Source: Planktotalea sp. (GTDB lineage Bacteria > Pseudomonadota > Alphaproteobacteria > Rhodobacterales > Rhodobacteraceae). From it: a stretch of DNA of 10,277 nucleotides. A program made the position numbers and the translations under genes. The stretch spans positions 13,947-24,223 of the forward strand of contig JAHEGL010000054.1 of assembly GCA_024645145.1 (NCBI GenBank), written 5' to 3'. The notes under the pieces are model-generated. The model was not told the DNA's origin and made no database searches. It saw nothing but the letters and a program-made list of their open reading frames with translations. Every line of letters starts with the position of its first letter. Position 1 is the first letter of the stretch. Positions 1-6,240 of the stretch are shown piece after piece.

Positions 1-59
1 GCAGTCATACCGATCAGGATGAACAAGATGCCTGCTGTTGAAGAGTAGCGCGTTGTCAT
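1..59 (-). CDS. N-terminal fragment of a hypothetical membrane or secreted protein
   Basis: Reading leftward from an ATG at 59-57 gives 19 complete codons, MTTRYSSTAGILFILIGMT, before the window edge. A short polar start with one Arg is followed by a hydrophobic run (AGILFILIGM), as expected for a signal peptide or first transmembrane helix. A weak AGG-type ribosome binding site lies about 8-10 nt upstream on the minus strand. The gene is divergent from the ABC transporter genes and separated from them by only about 93 bp. The fragment is too short to assign a family. That it is coding at all is inferred from the plausible start, the hydrophobic N-terminus and the promoter-like divergent spacing. 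Confidence 0.5.
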   Translation of the reverse strand, partial: MTTRYSSTAGILFILIGMT

Positions 60-63
60 GGTG

Positions 64-131
64 TCTGCCTATCTGGCTTGCGGGGATGGCGCTAGTCTGT
101 TTGCGACTGCCAACAGAAGCAGATAGGCAGA
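64..131. repeat. 12-bp perfect inverted repeat spanning a divergent promoter region
   Basis: TCTGCCTATCTG at 64-75 is the exact reverse complement of CAGATAGGCAGA at 120-131, with 44 bp between the arms. The left arm ends 4 nt before the start codon of the minus-strand gene, and the right arm ends 21 nt before the ABC ATPase start. Each divergent transcript would therefore carry the same 12-mer in its 5' leader, if transcription starts between the arms. It could be paired operator half-sites or a shared leader element. No regulator can be named. Confidence 0.5.
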
Positions 132-152
132 GCGCAAGTAGGGGGCCTAAAA

Positions 153-1082
153 ATGTCAGAAATTTTAAGCGTACGCGATCTGGTGAAACGGTATGATGAC
201 GGCTTTGAGGCGCTCAAAGGTGTCACGCTTTCGATTGAGCAGGGCGAAATTTTAGCTTTGCTTGGTCCCAATGGCGCAGGAAAAACGACCCTAATCTCAA
301 CAATTTGCGGGATTACTGAAGGTACGAGCGGCACCGTCACCGTAGGTGGCCATGACATCGTCAAAGGGTATCGTGACGCGCGCCGTATGATCGGATTGGT
401 GCCACAAGAAATTAGTCTTGAGCCGTTTGAGCGGGTGATCAACACAGTACGGTTTTCGCGGGGCCTTTTCGGGAAACCTAAAGATGAAGCCCATTTAGAG
501 AAAATTCTGCGCGAGCTTTCCTTGTGGGATAAGAAAGACAATCGCATCATGGAGCTGTCCGGTGGCATGAAACGCCGTGTCCTGATTGCCAAAGCGCTGA
601 GCCATGAACCAGAAGTGCTTTTCCTGGATGAGCCCACAGCGGGCGTCGACGTGGAATTGCGCAAAGATATGTGGGAGATCGTGGCTGCGCTCAAAGCGAG
701 CGGCACAACGATTATCCTAACCACCCATTATATCGAAGAAGCCGAAGCAATCGCTGACCGTGTCGGTGTGATCGCTAAAGGCGAATTGCTTTTGGTCGAA
801 GAAAAGCAAGCACTTATGACCCGTATGGGGAAAAAGCAGTTGCAGATCGATCTGAGCGCACCGCTTATCGAGGTGCCTGATGTACTTTCCAAATATGACT
901 TACAATTGGTCCAAGATGGCACGGCTCTGCTCTACACATACGATACGCGCGCAGAGCGCACAGGCATCACTGGATTGCTTGCAGATCTTGCGAGTGCCGG
1001 ACTGAGTATGAGCGACCTTCAGACCAAACAATCGAGCTTGGAAGATATCTTTGTCGGTCTCGTCGCGGAGGACGCAGCATGA
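153..1082 (+). CDS. ABC exporter ATP-binding protein, YadG-like
   Basis: A 309-residue nucleotide-binding subunit of a two-gene ABC-2-type exporter, acting on the inner face of the cytoplasmic membrane; the substrate is unknown. Visible motifs are Walker A GPNGAGKT (38-45), Q-loop Gln85, signature LSGGMKRR (135-142), Walker B VLFLDE with catalytic Glu160, D-loop around 164-166 and H-loop His192. About 85 residues follow the ATPase core as the C-terminal extension usual in the YadG/DrrA-like branch, ending near [11 protein letters not shown]. The ATG at 153 is preceded by a strong AGGGGG at a suitable distance. The stop overlaps the permease start by 4 nt (ATGA at 1079-1082), so translational coupling is likely. 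The family (YadG/CcmA-type) is confident; a drug, polysaccharide or lipid substrate would be a guess. Confidence 0.93.
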   Translation: MSEILSVRDLVKRYDDGFEALKGVTLSIEQGEILALLGPNGAGKTTLISTICGITEGTSGTVTVGGHDIVKGYRDARRMIGLVPQEISLEPFERVINTVRFSRGLFGKPKDEAHLEKILRELSLWDKKDNRIMELSGGMKRRVLIAKALSHEPEVLFLDEPTAGVDVELRKDMWEIVAALKASGTTIILTTHYIEEAEAIADRVGVIAKGELLLVEEKQALMTRMGKKQLQIDLSAPLIEVPDVLSKYDLQLVQDGTALLYTYDTRAERTGITGLLADLASAGLSMSDLQTKQSSLEDIFVGLVAEDAA

Positions 1083-1840
1083 ATTGGCAAGCCATACGAT
1101 CAATTTACACCTTTGAAATGGCGCGGTTTTTTCGCACTTTGATGCAGAGCTTTATATCCCCCGTCATCTCAACATCGCTTTACTTTGTAGTTTTCGGCGC
1201 AGCCATTGGCAGTCGTATTGATCAAGTTGATGGTGTGAGCTACGGCGCGTTCATTGTGCCCGGTCTGATTATGCTCAGTGTTATGACGCAGGCGATCTCC
1301 AATGCATCTTTCGGGATCTATTTTCCCAAGTTTATAGGTACGATCTACGAACTTCTTTCTGCGCCTGTGAATTTTCTAGAAATAGTAATCGGCTATGTGG
1401 GAGCGGCGACGACGAAGGCTTTGTTCATCGGCATCGTTATTCTCGCGACGTCCGCGCTATTTGTTGATCTGCAAATTCAACACCCGTTTGCAATGATGGC
1501 CTTTATGCTGCTGACCTGCGTGAGTTTTGCGCTGTTTGGCTTCATTATCGGTATTTGGGCGCAGAATTTTGAGCAACTTCAACTCATCCCCTTGCTGATA
1601 GTCACACCTTTAGTGTTCTTGGGGGGCTCGTTTTACTCGATTTCGATGCTGCCACCAGTTTGGCAAACGATCACTTTGTTTAATCCCGTGGTGTATCTTA
1701 TTTCCGGCTTTCGCTGGGCGTTTTTCGGCATGGCAGATGTTCCAATTGGACTGAGTTTGCTTGCAATTTCTGGCGTTACAGCGCTTTGCATGATTGGCGT
1801 TTGGTGGATTTTTAAAACCGGTTGGCGGATCCGTAAGTGA
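1079..1840 (+). CDS. ABC-2 type permease, YadH-like
   Basis: A 253-residue integral membrane partner of the ATPase encoded just upstream. About six hydrophobic segments are visible (roughly residues 24-44, 56-76, 102-127, 137-160, 170-188, 224-246), the usual ABC-2 permease layout. The family's conserved stretch between the fifth and sixth helices is present: [13 protein letters not shown] (181-193) followed by [13 protein letters not shown] (201-213). Length is normal for YadH-type permeases (about 250-260). The ATG lies inside the stop codon region of the preceding gene, so the two subunits are almost certainly made together and assemble as a 2+2 exporter. Substrate is unknown. The C-terminus ends with a basic cytoplasmic tail. 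Confidence 0.92.
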   Translation: MNWQAIRSIYTFEMARFFRTLMQSFISPVISTSLYFVVFGAAIGSRIDQVDGVSYGAFIVPGLIMLSVMTQAISNASFGIYFPKFIGTIYELLSAPVNFLEIVIGYVGAATTKALFIGIVILATSALFVDLQIQHPFAMMAFMLLTCVSFALFGFIIGIWAQNFEQLQLIPLLIVTPLVFLGGSFYSISMLPPVWQTITLFNPVVYLISGFRWAFFGMADVPIGLSLLAISGVTALCMIGVWWIFKTGWRIRK

Positions 1841-1916
1841 CGCCGCATACGAGACAGACAAGAATATTAAATCAGTGCACCTTGTTTCGCACACTTGGGC
1901 GATCTACATCGAGAAA

Positions 1917-2714
1917 ATGAAAAGATTTATTCCCTTTGTTAAGTCCGAGCCAACAGTCGCAATTGTGCGGCTCTCTGGCGTGATTGGTGGGTCCGGGCGA
2001 GGGTCTTTAAACGATCAATCGCTCGCACCTGTGCTTGAAAAGGCATTCTCGCGTGGAAAGCCAGATGCAGTTGCGCTTGAGATCAATTCGCCAGGTGGTA
2101 GCCCTGTACAAAGTTCGCTGATTGGCGCGCGTATTCGTCGTCTTTCCGAGGAAAAAGAAATTCCAGTCATCGCCTTTGTCGAAGATGTCGCCGCGTCGGG
2201 CGGCTATTGGCTTGCGGCAGCAGCGGATGAAATTTTCGTGGACGACAGTTCTGTTGTGGGGTCTATCGGCGTTATCTCTGCCGGATTTGGCGCGCATGTA
2301 TTTCTTGCAAAGCAAGGGATTGAGCGGCGCGTTTATACTGCGGGCACGTCCAAATCTATGCTTGATCCGTTCAAGCCGGAAGCTGAAGAAGACGTTGAGC
2401 GTTTGACAGTGATGCTTGAGCAGATCCATACGAATTTTATCCGTCACGTTCAAAAGCGCCGTGCAGACAAGCTTGATACAGCGCGTGACTTATTCACAGG
2501 CGCAATTTGGGTGGGTGAGGCTGCGAAAGACGTCGGCCTGATCGATGGCGTTGCCCATCTTGTGCCGACAATGAAGGCGCGTTTTGGCGATAAGGTGAAT
2601 TTCAAACGCTACGGACCAAAACGCAGCTTCATGAGCCGTTTTGGTGCTCAATTTGCAAATGACGCGTTGTCAGGCATCGAAGAACGCGCGCAATTCGCAC
2701 GGTTTGGGCTTTGA
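1917..2714 (+). CDS. S49 family serine peptidase (SppA/SohB-like)
   Basis: A 265-residue protein of the ClpP/crotonase-fold S49 peptidase family, which degrades signal peptides or membrane-associated peptides using a Ser/Lys dyad. Conserved blocks are INSPGGSPVQSS (56-67), VAASGGYW with the probable nucleophile Ser94, the tetramer-type motif VGSIGVI (114-120) and SKSMLDPFKP with probable general base Lys146, then DLFTGAIWVG (191-200). It is a single-domain form, like SohB or short SppA enzymes. I place the start at 1917 (MKRFIPFVKSEPT). The open frame extends back to 1794, but those 41 extra residues overlap the permease gene and look unlike the family. A weak GAG lies just upstream of 1917. 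There is no clear signal peptide; the N-terminus is basic and hydrophobic. The stop is 1 nt from the next start. Confidence 0.92.
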   Translation: MKRFIPFVKSEPTVAIVRLSGVIGGSGRGSLNDQSLAPVLEKAFSRGKPDAVALEINSPGGSPVQSSLIGARIRRLSEEKEIPVIAFVEDVAASGGYWLAAAADEIFVDDSSVVGSIGVISAGFGAHVFLAKQGIERRVYTAGTSKSMLDPFKPEAEEDVERLTVMLEQIHTNFIRHVQKRRADKLDTARDLFTGAIWVGEAAKDVGLIDGVAHLVPTMKARFGDKVNFKRYGPKRSFMSRFGAQFANDALSGIEERAQFARFGL

Positions 2715-2715
2715 C

Positions 2716-2883
2716 GTGATCTTCAAGATTGTCACACTTTTTCTTGTTGGTATGGGCGTGCTCGCCATGTTTGGAAAGCTTACCCTTCCCGGCCAGAAGC
2801 AGTTGCGCAACGCGAAGTGTGCTAAGTGCGGTCGTTTTAAGATCGGTCGCGGCCCATGCGGCTGTGGAAAGAGAAAAGGGTAG
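2716..2883 (+). CDS. Small membrane-anchored zinc-ribbon-like protein (55 aa)
   Basis: A 55-residue protein with one hydrophobic helix (about residues 2-20, IFKIVTLFLVGMGVLAMFG) followed by a basic tail holding four cysteines, C35-x2-C38 and C48-x-C50, a likely metal-binding knuckle, plus many Lys/Arg/Gly. The same frame is open upstream, but the extra residues there overlap the S49 gene. The GTG at 2716 is chosen because it starts directly before the conserved-looking IFKIVTLFL and lies 1 nt after the peptidase stop, which suggests coupled translation. I recall similar short proteins next to S49 peptidases in Rhodobacterales, but no function is known to me. It could be an accessory or membrane-tethering factor for the peptidase, which is inference only. 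Confidence 0.75.
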   Translation: MIFKIVTLFLVGMGVLAMFGKLTLPGQKQLRNAKCAKCGRFKIGRGPCGCGKRKG

Positions 2884-2886
2884 ATC

Positions 2887-3843
2887 ATGATGGCATGGCT
2901 CCTATGCGCGTTGGGATTGGTGATACTGCTTTTGGCAGGCGATGCGCTTGTAAAAGGGGCCGTTAACCTAAGTTTGCGCGTCGGTATTCCAGCCTTGATT
3001 GTGAGCTTGACGATCGTTGCTTTTGGCACCTCGGCACCTGAACTTTTGATCGCGATCAACTCTGTTTTGGATAACAAACCAGATATTGCCATGGGCAATG
3101 TCGTAGGTTCCAACACGGCTAACATATTGTTGGTTCTTGGATTCCCTGCGATCCTTGCAACGCTTCACACCTCTGAATGCAATACGCGCAAGACCTATGT
3201 TTTGATGATGCTCGCAACGGTACTTTTCATTGCGCTGGCGTCCACGGGCAGCTTTGGAACGTGGCAAGCTTTGGTGCTCTTGGCTGCTCTTGGCTACGTT
3301 TTGTTTGACGCATTTCGCGATGCGCATCTTCACCGCAAGGATGCGGCTGCTAACGTTGTCGAAGAGGAAGAAGACGTCGAAGGCGCGGACCCGAATATGC
3401 CCTGGTGGCAAATCATTATTTTCCTGCTGCTTGGTTTGATTGGTCTTCCGCTTGGTGCGGATTTATTGGTCGACAATGCGTCGTTGATCGCGCGCGAATA
3501 CGGGGTGAGCGAGACAGTGATCGGCCTTACACTCGTTGCGTTGGGCACATCCTTGCCTGAGTTGGCAACAACAACGATGGCCGCACTACGACGCCAAGCT
3601 GATGTTGTCCTTGGCAGTGTGATTGGCTCGAACATGTTCAACTTGTTGGCCATCATTGGTGTTGCAGCTTTGATCGGCCCCATTCCCGTCGCGCCCGAGT
3701 TTTTGCAGTTTGATTTGTGGGTCATGATGGGGGCATCGGTTTTGCTTGCCCCGTTCGTTTTCTGGGGCTGGAACATCACCCGCACATGGGGCATCGGGTT
3801 GAGCGCAGCATATGTCTGCTACATTGCGATTGTGCTGTTTTAA
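2887..3843 (+). CDS. Calcium/sodium antiporter, YrbG (CaCA) family
   Basis: A 318-residue cation exchanger of the inner membrane. The two family-defining alpha repeats are clear. Alpha-1 has GTSAPE (47-52) and GNVVGSNTANI (70-80). Alpha-2 has GTSLPE (220-225) and GSVIGSNMFNL (243-253). The Glu in each GTSxPE contributes to ion binding in the family. About ten hydrophobic segments occur, with an acidic central cytoplasmic loop (EEEEDVEGAD, 159-168) separating the inverted halves. Length is typical of bacterial YrbG (about 320). The start is the first of two tandem ATGs (2887, 2890), 3 nt after the preceding stop, with AAAAGGG upstream. It likely belongs to the same transcript as the S49 peptidase and zinc-ribbon protein. 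Ion specificity (Ca2+ versus Na+/K+) cannot be read from sequence. Confidence 0.93.
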   Translation: MMAWLLCALGLVILLLAGDALVKGAVNLSLRVGIPALIVSLTIVAFGTSAPELLIAINSVLDNKPDIAMGNVVGSNTANILLVLGFPAILATLHTSECNTRKTYVLMMLATVLFIALASTGSFGTWQALVLLAALGYVLFDAFRDAHLHRKDAAANVVEEEEDVEGADPNMPWWQIIIFLLLGLIGLPLGADLLVDNASLIAREYGVSETVIGLTLVALGTSLPELATTTMAALRRQADVVLGSVIGSNMFNLLAIIGVAALIGPIPVAPEFLQFDLWVMMGASVLLAPFVFWGWNITRTWGIGLSAAYVCYIAIVLF

Positions 3844-3917
3844 ATCCTGAAAAGGTGAGGCTGGGGAGCTTCAGCGAGTTACCCTTTGGTCAAGTTGGAC
3901 AGAAGTTTTGCACGGTT

Positions 3918-3927
3918 CACAGCTGTG
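3918..3927. promoter_or_regulatory. Palindrome CACAGCTGTG, operator-like
   Basis: CACAGCTGTG is a perfect 10-bp palindrome. It overlaps a second symmetric arrangement, TCACA (3917-3921) and TGTGA (3926-3930), separated by 4 bp. It lies about 25 bp upstream of the AT-rich phased repeat. The form suits a dimeric regulator site, but a single 10-bp palindrome can also occur by chance. Confidence 0.3.
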
Positions 3928-3953
3928 TGAGAATATCGTTAGTGAAATCTTAA

Positions 3954-4013
3954 TGTTTTCAAGTGTTTACAAATGTTTAATAATTTTATTATTTGTTTTC
4001 AGGTGCTTGCGAT
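3954..4013. repeat. Degenerate tandem 10-bp repeat (phased TGTTT tracts)
   Basis: Cutting the sequence every 10 bp from 3954 gives TGTTTTCAAG, TGTTTACAAA, TGTTTAATAA, TTTTATTATT, TGTTTTCAGG, TGCTTGCGAT. TGTTT therefore recurs at 3954, 3964, 3974 and 3994, with degenerate copies at 3984 and 4004. The spacing is about one helical turn, so T-tracts face the same side of the DNA. This predicts intrinsic curvature and easy melting, or an array of sites for a DNA-binding protein. It lies upstream of uvrC and close to two DnaA-box-like sequences. Confidence 0.6.
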
Positions 4014-4015
4014 GT

Positions 4016-4045
4016 TGCCTAAAAAGTAGGCACTTCAGCGAAGTG
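4016..4045. other. Two overlapping small hairpins
   Basis: TGCCTA (4016-4021) pairs with TAGGCA (4027-4032) across the loop AAAAG. CACTTC (4031-4036) pairs with GAAGTG (4040-4045) across the loop AGC. The stems share positions 4031-4032, so they cannot both close fully. No T-run follows, so neither is a classical terminator. They may be operator palindromes or a leader structure. Confidence 0.35.
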
Positions 4046-4081
4046 AGCTAAATACAAAGGAAAATTCGGGATCAAGGCAAT

Positions 4082-4102
4082 TTATCCGCAGAGTTATCCA
4101 CA
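4082..4102 (+). promoter_or_regulatory. Two tandem DnaA-box-like sequences
   Basis: TTATCCACA at 4094-4102 is a perfect match to the bacterial DnaA-box consensus TTATNCACA. TTATCCGCA at 4082-4090 differs by one base. They are in the same orientation, 12 bp start to start. They lie about 80 bp upstream of uvrC and about 80 bp downstream of the AT-rich phased repeat. Roles to consider are DnaA-dependent control of uvrC, DnaA titration, or part of a replication origin. DnaA boxes upstream of the repair gene uvrB are known in Escherichia coli, so a regulatory role is plausible. Binding here is inferred from sequence only. Confidence 0.5.
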
Positions 4103-4179
4103 GGAATCGTGGATGTCTTTGTCCTTGATCATGCGCTTGTACCATTGCAGCGCAGTTTGAAGAATCATATCTTCCAACC

Positions 4180-6057
4180 ATGAGCGACACATCCGAAAAA
4201 TTGAGCGAAACTCAGCCGCGTGGCACTGAGGTTATTCAGGGCTATCTCAAGACACTTGATAGCTCTCCGGGTGTCTATCGCATGCTCGATGAGCAGAGCC
4301 GTGTGTTGTATGTTGGCAAAGCGCGCAATTTGCGCGCACGCGTGTCCAATTATGCGCGCCCGACGGGGCACTCAGGTCGGATAGCTACCATGATCTCGCA
4401 CACCGCGAGCATGATGTTTCTGACGACAAAGACAGAAACAGAAGCGCTGTTGCTTGAGCAAAACTTGATCAAGCAATTGAAGCCAAAGTATAATGTGCTG
4501 CTGCGAGATGATAAAAGCTTTCCGAACATTTTGGTGAGCAAAGATCATGCTTACCCAATGATTTCCAAGCACCGCGGCGCAAAGAAAGCGAAGGGCGCGT
4601 ATTATGGGCCGTTTGCATCTGCTGGTGCGGTGAATAGGACGCTGAATCAGTTGCAGCGCGCGTTTCAGTTAAGAGATTGCAGTGACTCCAGCTTCGACGT
4701 GCGGACACGCCCATGTTTACAGCATCAAATCAAACGATGCTCTGCGCCCTGTGTCGGCAAAATAAGCGAAGAGGACTACGCAGAAACGGTACGTGACGCG
4801 GAGCGGTTCTTGGCAGGAAAATCAACGGAACTTCAGGAAAAACTGGCAGGACAGATGGCGCTTGCTTCAGAGGAGATGGAGTTCGAACGCGCCGCTGCTT
4901 TACGCGACAGGATCAAAGCGCTTACACAGGTTCAGACCGCTCAAGGGATTAATCCGCGCGGCGTTTCTGAGGCCGACGTGATCGCGCTCCACATGGAGGG
5001 TGGGCAAGCTTGTGTTCAGGTCTTCTTTATCCGAGCGAACCAGAACTGGGGTAACAAGGATTACTATCCGAGATTGGCGGCAGACGTTGACGAGGCAGAA
5101 GTGCTCGAAGCGTTTATGGGGCAGTTTTACGATTCCAAAGACCCACCACGACAGATTTTGCTAAGCCATGCTTTGGCAAATGAAGATTTGATGATGGATG
5201 CTTTGGCGCAAAAGCTTGGGAAAAAAGTTGAATTGATTGTGCCGCAGCGTGGCGAAAAGGCCGAAATCATGGACGGTGCTGTGCGCAACGCGCGTGAGAG
5301 CCTTGCACGGAAAATGGCAGAAACGCAGGCGCAAAGTAAGCTGCTCAAAGGGGTCGCGGACGCCTTCGGGCTAGAGAAGGTGCCACAACGCATCGAAGTT
5401 TACGACAACTCGCATATTCAAGGTGCGCATGCAGTAGGGGGCATGATTGTCGCTGGACCCGAGGGTTTTGTGAAAAATGCCTATCGCAAGTTCAATATAA
5501 AGGGCGAAGATCTTACGCCTGGTGACGATTTTGGCATGATGAAGGAGGTCATGACGCGTCGTTTCAAACGTTTGATCAAGGAAGATCCAAATCGTGAGAA
5601 AGGCGATTGGCCGGATTTGTTGTTGATCGATGGCGGTGCAGGGCAGGTGAGTGCAGTGCGTGAAATCATGGAGAGCTATGGTGTTGGCGATATTCCAATG
5701 GTCGGAGTGGCCAAAGGAGTGGATCGCGACGCGGGCAAGGAAGAGTTTTACCGCACTGACCAGCTCCCATTTGCGCTACGTCATAACGATCCGGTGTTGT
5801 ATTTCATTCAGCGCATGCGCGACGAAGTGCACCGGTTCGCCATTGGAACCCACCGTGCGAAGCGTTCCAAGGCGATTGGCACGACACCGCTTGATGATGT
5901 TCCGGGCGTGGGTGCCGGTCGAAAGCGGGCTTTGTTGGCGCATTTTGGATCAGCCAAGGCCGTCGGCCGTGCGAATCTGGTCGACTTGAAGGCGGTTGAC
6001 GGGATTTCAGCGGCCTTGGCTCAGGTGATCTATGACTATTTCCATGAGCGTGGGTAA
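4180..6057 (+). CDS. uvrC: UvrABC excinuclease subunit C
   Basis: A 625-residue UvrC, the nuclease that makes both incisions in nucleotide excision repair after UvrA/UvrB damage recognition. The N-terminal GIY-YIG domain has GVY (31-33), YVG (44-46), Arg51 and the acidic TETEALLLE segment (85-93). Cys167, 179, 187 and 191 have the spacing (12, 8, 4) of the iron-sulfur cysteines described for E. coli UvrC. The UVR motif is at about 231-250 (EEMEFERAAALRDRI). The RNase H-like second nuclease has Asp409 (YDNSH), Asp450, Asp484 (LIDGG) and His551 (RDEVH). Tandem helix-hairpin-helix motifs follow (about 571-620, DDVPGVG and VDGIS). Length is normal. The ATG at 4180 is the only reasonable start; an in-frame stop lies upstream at 4126 and the ribosome binding site is poor (GAAGAA, distant). 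Confidence 0.97.
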   Translation: MSDTSEKLSETQPRGTEVIQGYLKTLDSSPGVYRMLDEQSRVLYVGKARNLRARVSNYARPTGHSGRIATMISHTASMMFLTTKTETEALLLEQNLIKQLKPKYNVLLRDDKSFPNILVSKDHAYPMISKHRGAKKAKGAYYGPFASAGAVNRTLNQLQRAFQLRDCSDSSFDVRTRPCLQHQIKRCSAPCVGKISEEDYAETVRDAERFLAGKSTELQEKLAGQMALASEEMEFERAAALRDRIKALTQVQTAQGINPRGVSEADVIALHMEGGQACVQVFFIRANQNWGNKDYYPRLAADVDEAEVLEAFMGQFYDSKDPPRQILLSHALANEDLMMDALAQKLGKKVELIVPQRGEKAEIMDGAVRNARESLARKMAETQAQSKLLKGVADAFGLEKVPQRIEVYDNSHIQGAHAVGGMIVAGPEGFVKNAYRKFNIKGEDLTPGDDFGMMKEVMTRRFKRLIKEDPNREKGDWPDLLLIDGGAGQVSAVREIMESYGVGDIPMVGVAKGVDRDAGKEEFYRTDQLPFALRHNDPVLYFIQRMRDEVHRFAIGTHRAKRSKAIGTTPLDDVPGVGAGRKRALLAHFGSAKAVGRANLVDLKAVDGISAALAQVIYDYFHERG

Positions 6058-6066
6058 TCAAATTGC

Positions 6067-6128
6067 GCGCATACATGCGCACTTTATGAGCCGCTAAAGC
6101 GGCGATATGGGGCTTTGCCCCAAACCCC
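6067..6128. repeat. Extragenic palindrome cluster after uvrC
   Basis: Three successive inverted repeats follow the uvrC stop: GCGCAT/ATGCGC (6067-6080), GCCGCT/AGCGGC (6090-6103) and GGGGC/GCCCC (6109-6121, loop TTT), the last followed by another CCCC at 6125-6128. After that comes GAGTTTAATTGGAAAGATGAAGG-like sequence (6129-6151). The GGGGCTTTGCCCC core followed by a GAGT...TTGG...AGATGAAGG tail resembles extragenic palindromic repeats I recall as common between genes in Rhodobacterales; this is recollection, not a search. It may end or weaken uvrC transcription, but there is no T-run. Confidence 0.5.
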
Positions 6129-6199
6129 AGAGTTTAATTGGAAAGATGAAGGTGCTGCGGTGCAGCATTTTTGGTCTAGGGGGTATACATATGACCTTA

Positions 6200-6209
6200 A
6201 TAGGCCTAT
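6200..6209. promoter_or_regulatory. Palindrome ATAGGCCTAT in helicase leader
   Basis: ATAGGCCTAT is a perfect 10-bp palindrome 31 bp upstream of the helicase start at 6241. A TATACAT sequence (6184-6190) just upstream could be a -10 element, but no good -35 box is placed correctly. A regulator site is possible; chance is not excluded. Confidence 0.25.
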
Positions 6210-6240
6210 GCGCAAAGCTTGTTCGAACGGCAGGTATGCA

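Larger units (their letters stand above)
3844..4179. other. 336-bp non-coding region upstream of uvrC
   Basis: No credible ORF lies here on either strand. The left part is ordinary in composition and has no obvious terminator for the exchanger gene. From about 3940 to 4000 it becomes very AT-rich and shows a 10-bp periodic repeat. Beyond it are two small overlapping hairpins (4016-4045) and two DnaA-box-like 9-mers (4082-4102). A 10-bp palindrome lies at 3918-3927. The uvrC promoter must be in this region unless uvrC is read through from upstream; a TTTACA at 3966 with TATTAT at 3987 (15-bp spacer) is a weak candidate. The regulatory density is unusual for a housekeeping gene leader. Confidence 0.7.

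Noticed and set aside
1794..1916. N-terminal extension of the S49 peptidase frame
   Set aside because: It overlaps the permease C-terminus and has no family resemblance; ATG 1917 begins at the expected conserved N-terminus.
3844..3917. Intrinsic terminator after the cation exchanger gene
   Set aside because: No stable GC-rich stem followed by a T-run was found in this stretch.
3915..3929. Alphaproteobacterial SOS (LexA) box GTTC-N7-GTTC upstream of uvrC
   Set aside because: GTTC at 3915-3918 is followed after 7 bases by TGTG, not GTTC; no other match was seen in the leader.
6115..6240. N-terminal extension of the helicase frame from a TTG
   Set aside because: It runs through the palindromic spacer, and the resulting residues do not resemble helicases; ATG 6241 has a ribosome binding site and the expected start.
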